This document shows, in pieces, positions 17,115 to 25,244 of a stretch of DNA of 64,000 nucleotides; the first letter of the stretch is position 1; each line of letters starts with the position of its first letter. A program made the translations under genes and the position numbers. The DNA is from Stagnimonas sp965279705. Lineage in GTDB: Bacteria; Pseudomonadota; Gammaproteobacteria; Nevskiales; Nevskiaceae. The stretch spans positions 992,001 to 1,056,000 of the forward strand of contig OZ257257.1 in the NCBI GenBank assembly GCA_965279705.1. The letters are read 5' to 3'. The notes under the pieces were generated by a model. The model made no database searches. It had not been told where the DNA came from and saw only the letters and a list, made by a program, of their open reading frames with translations.

Positions 17115-18764
17115 GTGACACAAAAAAAAGCAGGCGGGCGCAAGCCGTCAAACGCAAGTAACGAGACCCGCCCAGCGCGGTCTCCCTCAAGATCAGCCCC
17201 TAAATCAGCCTCCAAGCCGACTTTTCGGACGGGCCCCAAAGTCGCTTCGGGCGGCACTTCGCGGGCTGCTGCCAGCGGCGCACGCGCCGCACCCCGTTCA
17301 GCTTCTGGCCCGCGTTCAGCCGGCGATGCGCCTGCACCCCGTCGCGCGCCGTCGCGCACGGCCTCATCGCTGAGCGCCAGCCCGACCTACGGCAAAAAGC
17401 GTCCAGTCGGGGATTTTGAACCGCGTTCGGAGTCGAGCCGCGAAGCGCGCCCGGCCGCACGTTCAGAACCGCGCCCGGAGTCTCGCGCAGACGGCCGTCC
17501 GTCCAAGCGTCCCGCATCCGCCGCCCCACGCAGCGAGCCGCGCGGCAGCGTCCACGCCAAGCCGCGCAAGACCGATCGCAGCGCACCGCGCCAAGCTGAA
17601 GAGGCGCCGGGTGGTCGCCGCGGTCGCGTGCCTGCCGAGCGTCCACATCGCACGACGGACGCCAAGAAGCGCCCCAGCCGCGCCGCCAGCGGCTTTGGCG
17701 CCAGCACGCGGCCCTCAAGCCGCAGCGGTGCTAGCCCGGCAAGCCGCACGCGCGTCGGCGCAGGCGCGGCACCCCGCGCCCGCCCGGCGCGCAAGCACAG
17801 TGTGGATCGCAATGCCGCACCCGAAGCACCGCGCCCGATGGAGTGGAACGAGGTGCGGCACATCAAGGTGGACGCCAACAGCGACGGCCAGCGCATCGAC
17901 AATTTTCTGATGAAGCATCTGCCCGGCGTGCCGAAATCGGCGGTCTACCGTCTGGTACGGTCTGGTCAAGTGCGAGTGGACGGCGGCCGTGCCAAACCCG
18001 AGCGCAAGCTGGTGGCGGCCGAGAGCGTGCGCATCCCGCCGGTGCGCCTGCAAGACCCGGCCGAGGCCGTGCGTCCGCCCGACCGCGTGCTCAATGAGTT
18101 GCGCGAATCGGTGATTCATGAAGATGAGCACTACCTAGTCATCAACAAACCGGAGGGTTTGTCGAGTCACGGTGGTACCGGCCAGCTTTACGGCGTGATC
18201 GAAGCGATCCGCGCCTGGGAGAAATACGAGTTCATCGAGCTCTGCCATCGCCTCGATCGTGATACTTCCGGCGTGCTGCTGCTTGCCAAGAGCCGCAAGG
18301 CGCTGCTGCGCGCGCAGCAGGCGTTCAAGAATCACGAGATCACCAAACGCTATTTCACTTTGGTGCATGGCCGCTGGAAAGGCGAAGACCGCGACTGCGA
18401 TGCAGCACTCGTCAAGGTGCGCCTGGGTGATCAGCACCATGTGCAGCTGGACGAAGAGGGCAAGCCCTCGCTGAGTCGTTTTTCGCCGCGCAGCAAGTTC
18501 AAGGACGCCACCCTCTGCGAGGTGGAGATTTTCTCCGGTCGCACGCACCAGATTCGCGTGCACGCCCTGGCACTCGGTCATCCGGTGGTAGGCGACGCCA
18601 AGTACGGCGAGCGCGACCAGAACCATCCAATGCGTGAAAAGGGCTTGAAGCGCATGTTCCTGCACGCCCACTTCTTGCAGCTCAAGCAGGAAGGCGACTT
18701 CCCCAAATTGCTGCTCAACGCGCCGATGCCGGACGAGCTCAGAAACTTCTTGCAAAAACTGTGA
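17115..18764 (+). CDS. rluC: 23S rRNA pseudouridine synthase RluC with long disordered N-terminal extension
   Basis: Pseudouridine synthase of the RluA/RluC class. Residues from about 242 onward form a normal RluC: an S4 RNA-binding domain (RIDNFLMKHLPGVPKSAVYRLV), then the catalytic HRLDRDTSGVLLLAK and the ISGRTHQIRVHA-type motif seen as FSGRTHQIRVHA. The first about 240 residues are Arg/Ala/Ser/Pro-rich and lack hydrophobic clusters, so they are probably disordered and strongly basic. The GTG at 17115 has an AGG four bases upstream. The ATG at 17838, where homologous sequence begins, has no visible ribosome site, which favours the long form. The stop overlaps the next gene by 4 bp. Confidence 0.92.
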   Translation: MTQKKAGGRKPSNASNETRPARSPSRSAPKSASKPTFRTGPKVASGGTSRAAASGARAAPRSASGPRSAGDAPAPRRAPSRTASSLSASPTYGKKRPVGDFEPRSESSREARPAARSEPRPESRADGRPSKRPASAAPRSEPRGSVHAKPRKTDRSAPRQAEEAPGGRRGRVPAERPHRTTDAKKRPSRAASGFGASTRPSSRSGASPASRTRVGAGAAPRARPARKHSVDRNAAPEAPRPMEWNEVRHIKVDANSDGQRIDNFLMKHLPGVPKSAVYRLVRSGQVRVDGGRAKPERKLVAAESVRIPPVRLQDPAEAVRPPDRVLNELRESVIHEDEHYLVINKPEGLSSHGGTGQLYGVIEAIRAWEKYEFIELCHRLDRDTSGVLLLAKSRKALLRAQQAFKNHEITKRYFTLVHGRWKGEDRDCDAALVKVRLGDQHHVQLDEEGKPSLSRFSPRSKFKDATLCEVEIFSGRTHQIRVHALALGHPVVGDAKYGERDQNHPMREKGLKRMFLHAHFLQLKQEGDFPKLLLNAPMPDELRNFLQKL

Positions 18765-19459
18765 GTGCCGAAATCACTGGTGCCGAGAGCGGCACGAAAC
18801 CCTACGACCTGCTGATCTTCGACTGGGACGGCACGCTGGCCGATTCGATCGGCCAGATCGTGCGCTCGATGCAGATCGCCATTGCCGAACTGGGCTGGGA
18901 GCCGCGCACCGACCTCGAAATCGGCCAGTTGATCGGTCTGGGCTTGAGCGATGGCTTGCGCAAGCTCTACCCCGAGATCGGCCAGCGTGAGGTCAACGAA
19001 CTGCTGGCCTGTTTCCGGCAGCAGTGGATGACCTTGGGCACCGGTCAGGCGGAAGCCCCGTTTTTTGCGGGCGCCGAGACGGTGCTGCAACAACTGTTCG
19101 ACGCGGGCTATGTGCTGGCGGTTGCAACCGGCAAATCACGGCCGGGCCTGAATCGTGCTCTGGGCTGGCATCGCGGCATGCACAGTCTGTTCATGGCAAC
19201 CCGCACGGCGGACGAGACTGCCGACAAGCCGAATCCGCTGATGCTCAAGGAGCTACTGACGGAGTTGGAAGTGCCGACTGCGCGGGCGCTGATGATCGGC
19301 GACACCGAGTACGACGCGGCGATGGCGACGGCCATCGGCATGGACTCGATTGGCGTGGCGACCGGTGTGCATGAGGCCGGTCGCATCCAGCGCGCAGGCG
19401 CGCTGGCCGTGTTGGAGTCGGTGCGCGATTTGCCGCAGTGGCTGGCAGCGCGCGCTTAG
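18761..19459 (+). CDS. HAD-IA family phosphatase
   Basis: Haloacid dehalogenase-type hydrolase of 232 aa, phosphoglycolate phosphatase-like. Motif I is IFDWDGTLADS, motif II lies in VATGKSR, and motifs III/IV are KPNP and IGDTEYDAAMA. The GTG start overlaps the rluC stop (GTGA). HAD genes next to rluC are common in proteobacteria, which suggests co-transcription but not a shared function. The exact substrate is not predictable. Confidence 0.92.
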   Translation: MSAEITGAESGTKPYDLLIFDWDGTLADSIGQIVRSMQIAIAELGWEPRTDLEIGQLIGLGLSDGLRKLYPEIGQREVNELLACFRQQWMTLGTGQAEAPFFAGAETVLQQLFDAGYVLAVATGKSRPGLNRALGWHRGMHSLFMATRTADETADKPNPLMLKELLTELEVPTARALMIGDTEYDAAMATAIGMDSIGVATGVHEAGRIQRAGALAVLESVRDLPQWLAARA

Positions 19460-19492
19460 CCTGCTAGCCAAAAACTTGGGTGCTGACGCTGT

Positions 19493-20476
19493 TCAGTGCG
19501 CGTGCCCCGGATCGCAATCCGGGTCGGCGCATTCACCGGTTTCGACCTGCACGGTGACGTGGGTGATGCCGTAGCGCTTGAGCGCGAGGCGCACGGCTTC
19601 GAGCAGTTCGGGCGTCTGCACACTGCCGTCTGGGGTGACGTGCAGCGTCATCAGTTTCTTGGTTTGCGACAGCGACCAGGCATGCAGGTGATGCACGCTC
19701 GCCACGCCCGGCACCTGCTGCGGCAAGCCGGCCGCGATTTTCGTCAGGTCGAGGCCGCGCGGCGTGCCTTCGAGCAGGATGTGCGCCGACTCGCGCACGA
19801 TCTTCAAACCCATGCGCAGCACTAGTCCGGCCGCGAGCAAGGACAGCAGCGGATCTGCCGGTAACCAGCCGGTCTTGAGGATGATGAAGGCTGCGATGAT
19901 CGCTGCCACCGAGCCCAGCAAGTCAGACAGCACATGGGCCGCCGCGCCGCGCCGGTTGAGGTCTTCCACATCGCCGCCGTGCAGCAACGCAAACGACACG
20001 ACATTGGCGGTGAGGCCGATGGCCGCGACGATCATCATCGTGCTGGCATCCACCGGCGCCGGGTTGAAGAACCGCTGCACGGCTTCGAAGGTGATCCACG
20101 CGCTGGCCATCAATAGCAAGGTGCCGTTGACGAAGGCGGCCAGCACTGGCATCCGCTCGTGGCCGAAGCTGTGACCGGCATCGGCGGGGCGCAGGGCTTG
20201 CCGCGCTGCCAATAGGCTCAGTCCCAACGAGCCGGCATCCGCCAGCATGTGCCCGGCATCGGCAATCAGTGCCAGCGAGCCGCTGATGAAGCCGCCGGCG
20301 ATGCCGATGACCATCGCCACCACGGTGACACCCAGTGCCCAGGCCAGTCGCTTGTGGGAGGCATGGGCCGCATGGTTATGGTCATGGTCTTCATGACCAT
20401 GATCATGCGCAGGGTCCTGGGTGTCGTGCGAATGAGCGGCCTGATGCGGCTGATCGTGTGCGTGGGAGTGATTCAT
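19493..20476 (-). CDS. Cation diffusion facilitator (CzcD/ZitB-type metal exporter)
   Basis: Inner-membrane divalent metal/proton antiporter of 327 aa, probably for zinc. The N-terminal about 40 residues are very His/Asp-rich (HDHGHEDHDHNHAAHASH), a typical metal sensor or chelating tail. Six membrane segments follow, with metal-site motifs HMLADAG in TM2 and HVLSD in TM5. The cytoplasmic C-terminal domain contains HHLHAWS. It is read in the same direction as maf, 13 bp away. A CzcD/ZitB symbol is not assigned because the substrate is inferred. Confidence 0.93.
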   Translation of the reverse strand: MNHSHAHDQPHQAAHSHDTQDPAHDHGHEDHDHNHAAHASHKRLAWALGVTVVAMVIGIAGGFISGSLALIADAGHMLADAGSLGLSLLAARQALRPADAGHSFGHERMPVLAAFVNGTLLLMASAWITFEAVQRFFNPAPVDASTMMIVAAIGLTANVVSFALLHGGDVEDLNRRGAAAHVLSDLLGSVAAIIAAFIILKTGWLPADPLLSLLAAGLVLRMGLKIVRESAHILLEGTPRGLDLTKIAAGLPQQVPGVASVHHLHAWSLSQTKKLMTLHVTPDGSVQTPELLEAVRLALKRYGITHVTVQVETGECADPDCDPGHAH

Positions 20477-20489
20477 TTTTTCGATCGGG

Positions 20490-21080
20490 TCAGGGCAGGG
20501 TGTAGCCGGCTTTACGCAGCAGCTTGGCAGTGGCGATCAGCGGTAGGCCGATAAGTGCCGTGGGGTCGCGTGACTGCACTTCAGCGGTGAGGGTGATGCC
20601 AAGGCCCTCTATTTTCGCAGAGCCTGCGCAATCGTATGCGGGCTCGGCATCGACGTAGCGGGTGATTTCGGCATCGCTCAACTTGCGAAACTTGACCACG
20701 GTGGTGTCGAAGTCGCGATGGGTTGCGCCGCCCTGTCTCATCAACACCACGGCCGTGATGAAGGCCGAGTATTTGCCCGACAGGAATCGTAGCTGCTCGA
20801 TTGCATTCGCACGCGAACCCGGCTTGCCCAGCAGACGGCCTTCGCAGGAGCACACCTGATCCGAGCCGATCACCCAGGCGCCGGGCACAAGTGCTGCAAC
20901 CACCTGGGCCTTGGCAAGTGCGAGCCGTGTTGCCAGTGGCGCGGCGGCCTCATCGCGCAGAGGCGCTTCATCGACGTTGGGACTTTGCTGCGTAAACGGC
21001 AGGCGCAGACGAGCCAGCAACTCAGCGCGGTAAGGTGAGCCGGAGGCGAGGATCAACTGAGGCGGGGATAGGGTGGACAC
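20490..21080 (-). CDS. yceF: Maf/YceF-type nucleoside triphosphate pyrophosphatase
   Basis: Maf-family house-cleaning pyrophosphatase, 196 aa. It contains the substrate loop ASGSPYRAELL near residue 13, VIGSDQV and AYDCAGSAKIE. The YceF subfamily of E. coli prefers 7-methyl-GTP, and the SGSPYR form fits it. The chosen GTG at 21080 is 24 bp from the divergent yceD ATG. The maf-yceD-rpmF-plsX neighbourhood is conserved in gammaproteobacteria, which supports the subfamily call. Confidence 0.93.
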   Translation of the reverse strand: MSTLSPPQLILASGSPYRAELLARLRLPFTQQSPNVDEAPLRDEAAAPLATRLALAKAQVVAALVPGAWVIGSDQVCSCEGRLLGKPGSRANAIEQLRFLSGKYSAFITAVVLMRQGGATHRDFDTTVVKFRKLSDAEITRYVDAEPAYDCAGSAKIEGLGITLTAEVQSRDPTALIGLPLIATAKLLRKAGYTLP

Positions 21081-21104
21081 TACAATGACGCTCGCAAAAA
21101 TCAG

Positions 21105-21710
21105 ATGCCAAGTATGAAAGACCCAGCCCCATCAGAGAAGCGCGCCGACAAATTGCCCGCGCGCTTCAAGGCCGCCGAGGCGGTTGCACGCCGTCAGCAA
21201 ATCAGCGGTGTGCTGCCCATTGCGATGCTGCCGCGTCTTGCCGAAGCGCTATCCGCACCGGCCGAATTGCTCACCGTCAGGGCGCAATTCAGCACCCATC
21301 CGCGCTCGGTCGGCCGTGCCAGTGGCAGCATCACCGGCCTGCTGCCGCTCACCTGCCAGCGCAGCTTGCAGGTGTTCCAATGGCCGCTCGACATCACTTT
21401 TGACTGGATCATGGTGCGTGACGAGGCCGAGGAAGAACGCCTGCTGGCCGACGCCGACCCGGTGATGCTGGAAGACGAACAACTCAAGCTGCACGAGGCA
21501 GTCGAGGACGAAGTGCTGCTCGCAATCCCGCTGATTCCGCTCGCTCCCGATGCCCCGATGCCGACGGTGCCAGAGGCGGCAAGCGGGTCGGCCAAGACTA
21601 AAAAGCAGAACAGCAAGACAAAAGCCCCTCAAATCGGCGATAATTTCCAGCTCGACGACTCTCGTCCAAACCCGTTTTTGGCGCTGAAGGGCAAGTTCAA
21701 CAAGGACTAA
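21105..21710 (+). CDS. yceD: YceD/DUF177 family 23S rRNA accumulation protein
   Basis: A 201-aa acidic protein of the DUF177 family, whose bacterial and plastid members are needed for normal 23S rRNA accumulation. The conserved core includes SGSITGLLPLTCQRSLQVF, but only one Cys of the family's usual CxxC-like region is seen. A Glu/Asp/Leu-rich stretch follows and the C-terminus contains NPFLALKGKF, which is characteristic. It precedes rpmF by 103 bp, the standard order. Confidence 0.93.
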   Translation: MPSMKDPAPSEKRADKLPARFKAAEAVARRQQISGVLPIAMLPRLAEALSAPAELLTVRAQFSTHPRSVGRASGSITGLLPLTCQRSLQVFQWPLDITFDWIMVRDEAEEERLLADADPVMLEDEQLKLHEAVEDEVLLAIPLIPLAPDAPMPTVPEAASGSAKTKKQNSKTKAPQIGDNFQLDDSRPNPFLALKGKFNKD

Positions 21711-21813
21711 CCCATCGGCACCAGACAGTTGGCATGGCTTCGATTCACGGCTGCAAGTTCGCTTAAGGCCACGCTTATCACTGCATCATCTACAGGACCG
21801 ACCGGAGCTTTCC

Positions 21814-22017
21814 ATGGCCGTTCAACAAGACCGTAAATCCCGTTCCAAGCGCGGCCATCGCCGCAGCCACGACGCCCTCTCCCTGCCTGCGCTGTCGATC
21901 GACCCGACTTCGGGTGAGACGCATCTGCGTCATCACGTCACCGCCGAAGGCTACTACCGTGGCCGCAAGGTGATCGACAAGGGTGGCAAAACAACTGCTG
22001 CCGAAGAGTCCGCTTAA
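21814..22017 (+). CDS. rpmF: 50S ribosomal protein L32
   Basis: Ribosomal protein of the large subunit, 67 aa, starting MAVQQDRKSRSKRGHRRSHD after a GGAG ribosome site. It has no Cys, so it is the zinc-independent (C-minus) type. The tail RGRKVIDKGGKTT is usual. The yceD-rpmF-plsX order is conserved. Confidence 0.97.
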   Translation: MAVQQDRKSRSKRGHRRSHDALSLPALSIDPTSGETHLRHHVTAEGYYRGRKVIDKGGKTTAAEESA

Positions 22018-22061
22018 AGCCCGACTGGGCTTTGCTTCGCCCTGAGCCAACGCTGCGGCGC

Positions 22062-23081
22062 ATGGACAGGACGATCACTCTCGCCATAGACGCAATGGGC
22101 GGCGACCACGGTCTGAAAACGACCTTGGTTGCGGCCCTTTTGGCGTTGCGTGCTACGCCACGGCTGCACTTGCTGCTGGTGGGCGATGAAGCCCTTGTGC
22201 GCCAGGCACTGCCTTCGCACAGCGCTGCAGACGCCGCTCGCCTCAAGTTCGTGCATAGCACCGAGGTGGTGACGATGGACGAAGCGCCCTCGAAAGCTCT
22301 GCGCAACAAAAAAGATTCCTCGATGCGAGTCGCCATCAATCTGGTGAAAGAGGGACGTGCGCAAGGGGCAGTGTCGGCGGGCAACACGGGTGCCTTGATG
22401 GCGACGGCCAAGTTCGTGCTGAAGATGCTGCCCGGCATTGATCGCCCAGCCATTTGCGCGCCGATGCCGGCGTCCCAGGGTCGCCCGTACATGCTCGATC
22501 TCGGTGCCAATGCCGAATGCACGCCCGAGCAGCTCGGCCAGTTCGCCTTGATGGGCACGGCACTCGTGACGGCTTTACATGGTGTGGCGCAGCCCCGCGT
22601 GGCGTTGCTGAACATTGGCGAGGAAGAAATCAAAGGCAATGACGCCATCAAGGCGGCGGCGGTGTGTCTGCGCAAATCCGGTTTGAACTACACCGGCTAC
22701 ATCGAAGGCGACGGTATTTTTCGCGGTGAGGCCGACGTGGTGGTCTGCGATGGCTTCATCGGCAACATCGCGCTCAAGACCGGTGAAGGTGTCGCCAAGT
22801 TGATCCGCGATTTCATGAAAGCCGAGTTTCTGGCTTCGCCGTTCTCGAAAGTCGCAGCGCTCATTGCCAAACCGGTGCTGCTGCGCCTTGCCGCGCGCAT
22901 CGACCCGCGCAACTACAACGGCGCCGCGCTGCTGGGCTTGAACGGTCTGGTCATCAAATCGCATGGCAGTGCCGACGCGCCCTCGTTTGCCAACGCCATT
23001 GCCGTGGCGGTGAACGCGGTCGAGCACGACGTGATCGGCCGAACCCGCGAGTTGATCGCTGCCGCGACCCGCGCCACATGA
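22062..23081 (+). CDS. plsX: Phosphate acyltransferase PlsX
   Basis: Makes acyl-phosphate from acyl-ACP for phospholipid synthesis. The 339-aa protein has the standard start MDRTITLAIDAMGGDHG at the ATG 22062. A TTG 10 codons upstream gives an atypical N-terminus and is not preferred. The conserved SAGNTGALMA, GANAE and GFIGNIALKT motifs are present. Normally fabH-fabD-fabG-acpP follow; here an MFS exporter gene starts inside the plsX stop (ATGA overlap), so the fatty-acid cluster is elsewhere. Confidence 0.97.
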   Translation: MDRTITLAIDAMGGDHGLKTTLVAALLALRATPRLHLLLVGDEALVRQALPSHSAADAARLKFVHSTEVVTMDEAPSKALRNKKDSSMRVAINLVKEGRAQGAVSAGNTGALMATAKFVLKMLPGIDRPAICAPMPASQGRPYMLDLGANAECTPEQLGQFALMGTALVTALHGVAQPRVALLNIGEEEIKGNDAIKAAAVCLRKSGLNYTGYIEGDGIFRGEADVVVCDGFIGNIALKTGEGVAKLIRDFMKAEFLASPFSKVAALIAKPVLLRLAARIDPRNYNGAALLGLNGLVIKSHGSADAPSFANAIAVAVNAVEHDVIGRTRELIAAATRAT

Positions 23082-24289
23082 AAGCCACTGCCAGACGCCT
23101 GGCACCGTTGCTGGCGGCATTGGCGATGCTGGGCCCGTTCTCGATCGACACGTTTTTCCCCGCGTTTCGGGTGATGGGTGCGCACTTCGATGTGTCGCCT
23201 GCCGCCATGCAGCAGACCATCAGCATCTATCTGGCGGTGTATGCCGGCATGTCGCTGTTTCATGGGCCGCTGTCGGACGCCTACGGTCGCCGCCGCGTCA
23301 TCATCTTCTTCAGCAGTCTGTTTGCTGTCGCGTCCCTGGGTTGCGCGCTGGCCCCCACCTTTGGTGCCTTGCTGGGTTTTCGCGCGCTGCAAGGCGTGGC
23401 TGCCGGTGCGGGCTTGATTGTCGGCCGCGCCATCATTCGGGATCGTTTCGGTGGGGCCGACGCACAGCGGCTGATGTCGCAGGTGACGCTCATCTTCGGC
23501 ATCGCCCCCGCCATCGCACCGGTCATCGGCGGCTGGCTGCTGACACTCACCGGCGAATGGCGTCCGCTGTTCGGATTTCTCTGCCTGTTCTCGCTGCTGC
23601 TGACGGGCTGGTGTGTGTGGATGCTGCCGGAAACGCACGCTGAAGCACTGCGCACGTCGCTCAGGCCACGCATCTTGGCGCGTACCTACGCCGCCATGCT
23701 GCACGACGGCCCATTTCGCTGGCTTTCATTTGCCGCAGGCTTCAACTTTGGTGCCATGTTCATCTACATCGCCAGCGCGCCCGCGCTGATTCTGGACGTA
23801 CTGAAGCTCGGCGAGCGCGACTTCGCCTGGCTGTTCGTGCCGACCATTGGCGGCATGATGATTGGCGCCGCCGTGGCTGGTCGCCTGGCGGGCCAGCGCA
23901 CGCCGTCGCAGATGATGCGCCTGTGCTACCGGCTGATCGCCATCGGCGCGGTGGTGAATCTGCTGGTCAACGTGCTGTTGCCACCGGGCGTGCCGTGGAC
24001 GGTGCTGCCGATCTGCATTCTCGGCGTCGGCATGTCGCTGGGTTTCCCGACGCTCAGTCTCGCCATTCTCGATCGCTTCCCCGCCACGCGTGGTGCCGGT
24101 TCCTCGCTGCAAACCGCGATCAGCCTGTTGATGATGTCGGCGCTGTCGGGTGTGGTGTCGCCGCTGGTGGCGCATCAACCGCTGGCGCTTGCCCTCACCT
24201 CGGCGGGGCTCAGCACACTGGGTTATCTCTGCTGGAAGCGTGCGAAGCGCACACTGGCCATCCCGGCGTTGATCCCCACTTCAGCGTGA
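23078..24289 (+). CDS. MFS transporter, Bcr/CflA-type drug efflux
   Basis: Twelve-segment inner-membrane major facilitator of 403 aa. It resembles Bcr/CflA exporters: an early TM1 SIDTFFPAFRVM segment, the loop motif GPLSDAYGRRRVI and the antiporter-type motif RALQGVAAGAGLIVGRAIIRD. The substrate cannot be inferred. The ATG overlaps the plsX stop by 4 bp, so it is likely co-transcribed with plsX. Its 3' end overlaps the convergent minus-strand gene by 9 bp. Confidence 0.92.
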   Translation: MKATARRLAPLLAALAMLGPFSIDTFFPAFRVMGAHFDVSPAAMQQTISIYLAVYAGMSLFHGPLSDAYGRRRVIIFFSSLFAVASLGCALAPTFGALLGFRALQGVAAGAGLIVGRAIIRDRFGGADAQRLMSQVTLIFGIAPAIAPVIGGWLLTLTGEWRPLFGFLCLFSLLLTGWCVWMLPETHAEALRTSLRPRILARTYAAMLHDGPFRWLSFAAGFNFGAMFIYIASAPALILDVLKLGERDFAWLFVPTIGGMMIGAAVAGRLAGQRTPSQMMRLCYRLIAIGAVVNLLVNVLLPPGVPWTVLPICILGVGMSLGFPTLSLAILDRFPATRGAGSSLQTAISLLMMSALSGVVSPLVAHQPLALALTSAGLSTLGYLCWKRAKRTLAIPALIPTSA

Positions 24290-24769
24290 GGGCGCGCGCC
24301 AGTCGGCGAGCTTGCCGTTGGTGAACAGCACCTGTGCTCTCGATGAAGCGCCGCACTTGCCGTAGTGCCAGATCACATTGCTGCCGCCCCGTTCGTCGTA
24401 GTGCTCGACGCCCAGCAGTTTTTCCACTTCGGCGGGGGATTGGCCCTTTTCCAGATCGAGCCACAGATCACCTTCCTGCCACCGGGCCGGCTCAATGCCC
24501 TTGAACAAGCCCTTGCTGCAACCGCTGCGGCTGTAGGGTTCTTCGATCACCAGCGTCGCGGTAGCGGCGGGTTTAGCGGCCGTGCCGGGCAGGGCGACAG
24601 CCTGTGGCGGTGCGGTGACAACGGGCGACAGCGCGGCTTCGAGCGTGCGCACCTTGGCGCGCAGGGTTTCCACCTCGGTTTGCAGTGCGGCGCACTCGGC
24701 GGCCGGTGCCGCGAAGCTGCTCGTCGCAGCCAGGCAGGGGAGGGCAAGCAGCAGGGGAATCAGTCGCAT
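24281..24769 (-). CDS. Secreted protein with coiled coil and SmpA/OmlA-like C-terminal region
   Basis: Predicted 162-aa exported protein. The ATG at 24769 gives a good signal peptide (MRLIPLLLALPCLAATSSFA). A short coiled coil follows (CAALQTEVETLRAKVRTLEA), then an Ala/Pro linker and a C-terminal domain with SPAEVEKLLGVE and GSNVIWHYGKCG. This pattern of helix pair plus strands recalls small BamE/SmpA-like folds, but the match is by eye. The function is unknown. Confidence 0.7.
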   Translation of the reverse strand: MRLIPLLLALPCLAATSSFAAPAAECAALQTEVETLRAKVRTLEAALSPVVTAPPQAVALPGTAAKPAATATLVIEEPYSRSGCSKGLFKGIEPARWQEGDLWLDLEKGQSPAEVEKLLGVEHYDERGGSNVIWHYGKCGASSRAQVLFTNGKLADWRAPSR

Positions 24770-24883
24770 GAAAACTCCATGAAAATCGAATCGTTGAAAC
24801 AGCATCGCACCAGAGCACCCCAGTTTGCACCACTGTCGGCAAGTGCTTATGGTCATTGCACTTTCACCACGCAGGGCGAGACC

Positions 24884-25243
24884 ATGCAAACCTCAAACAG
24901 CATCGCATCCACACCCGAGGCAGGCAGCGAAGCCGAGCGCAGCACCTTGCTGCTCACCTATGTGCTGCACGCGCTCGGCCCATTCACGGGCGCGCTGACG
25001 GGACTGATCGCTGTGATCATCAGCCATATCAAGGTGCGCGAGACGCAAAGCGAGTTCATCCGCAGTCATCACAGCTGGCTGATCCGCACGTTCTGGTGGG
25101 CGGTACTGTGGGTAGCCATCAGCTATGCCCTGATGATCGTGGTCATCGGCTTCTTCAGCTACGGCGCTCTGGCGATCTGGTGGCTGTATCGCACCATCCG
25201 CGGCTTCATCAACTACAACGAAAAGCGGCCGATGCCGGGCTGA
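24884..25243 (+). CDS. DUF4870-type small membrane protein
   Basis: A 119-aa inner-membrane protein with about three hydrophobic segments and the pattern of the DUF4870 (Tic20-like) family. The soluble N-terminus is short; the HSSWLIRTFWW-like segment (HHSWLIRTFWW) and the final AIWWLYRTIRGFINY match the family's ending. The ATG at 24884 follows a GCAGGGCGAG ribosome region; the frame is open far upstream but without coding character. It ends 1 bp from the convergent AsmA-like gene. The function is unknown. Confidence 0.8.
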   Translation: MQTSNSIASTPEAGSEAERSTLLLTYVLHALGPFTGALTGLIAVIISHIKVRETQSEFIRSHHSWLIRTFWWAVLWVAISYALMIVVIGFFSYGALAIWWLYRTIRGFINYNEKRPMPG

Positions 25244-25244
25244 T

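Noticed and set aside
22032..22061. An earlier TTG start for plsX adding ten residues.
   Set aside because: The canonical N-terminus MDRTITLAIDAMGG begins at the ATG 22062; the extension has no homologous character.
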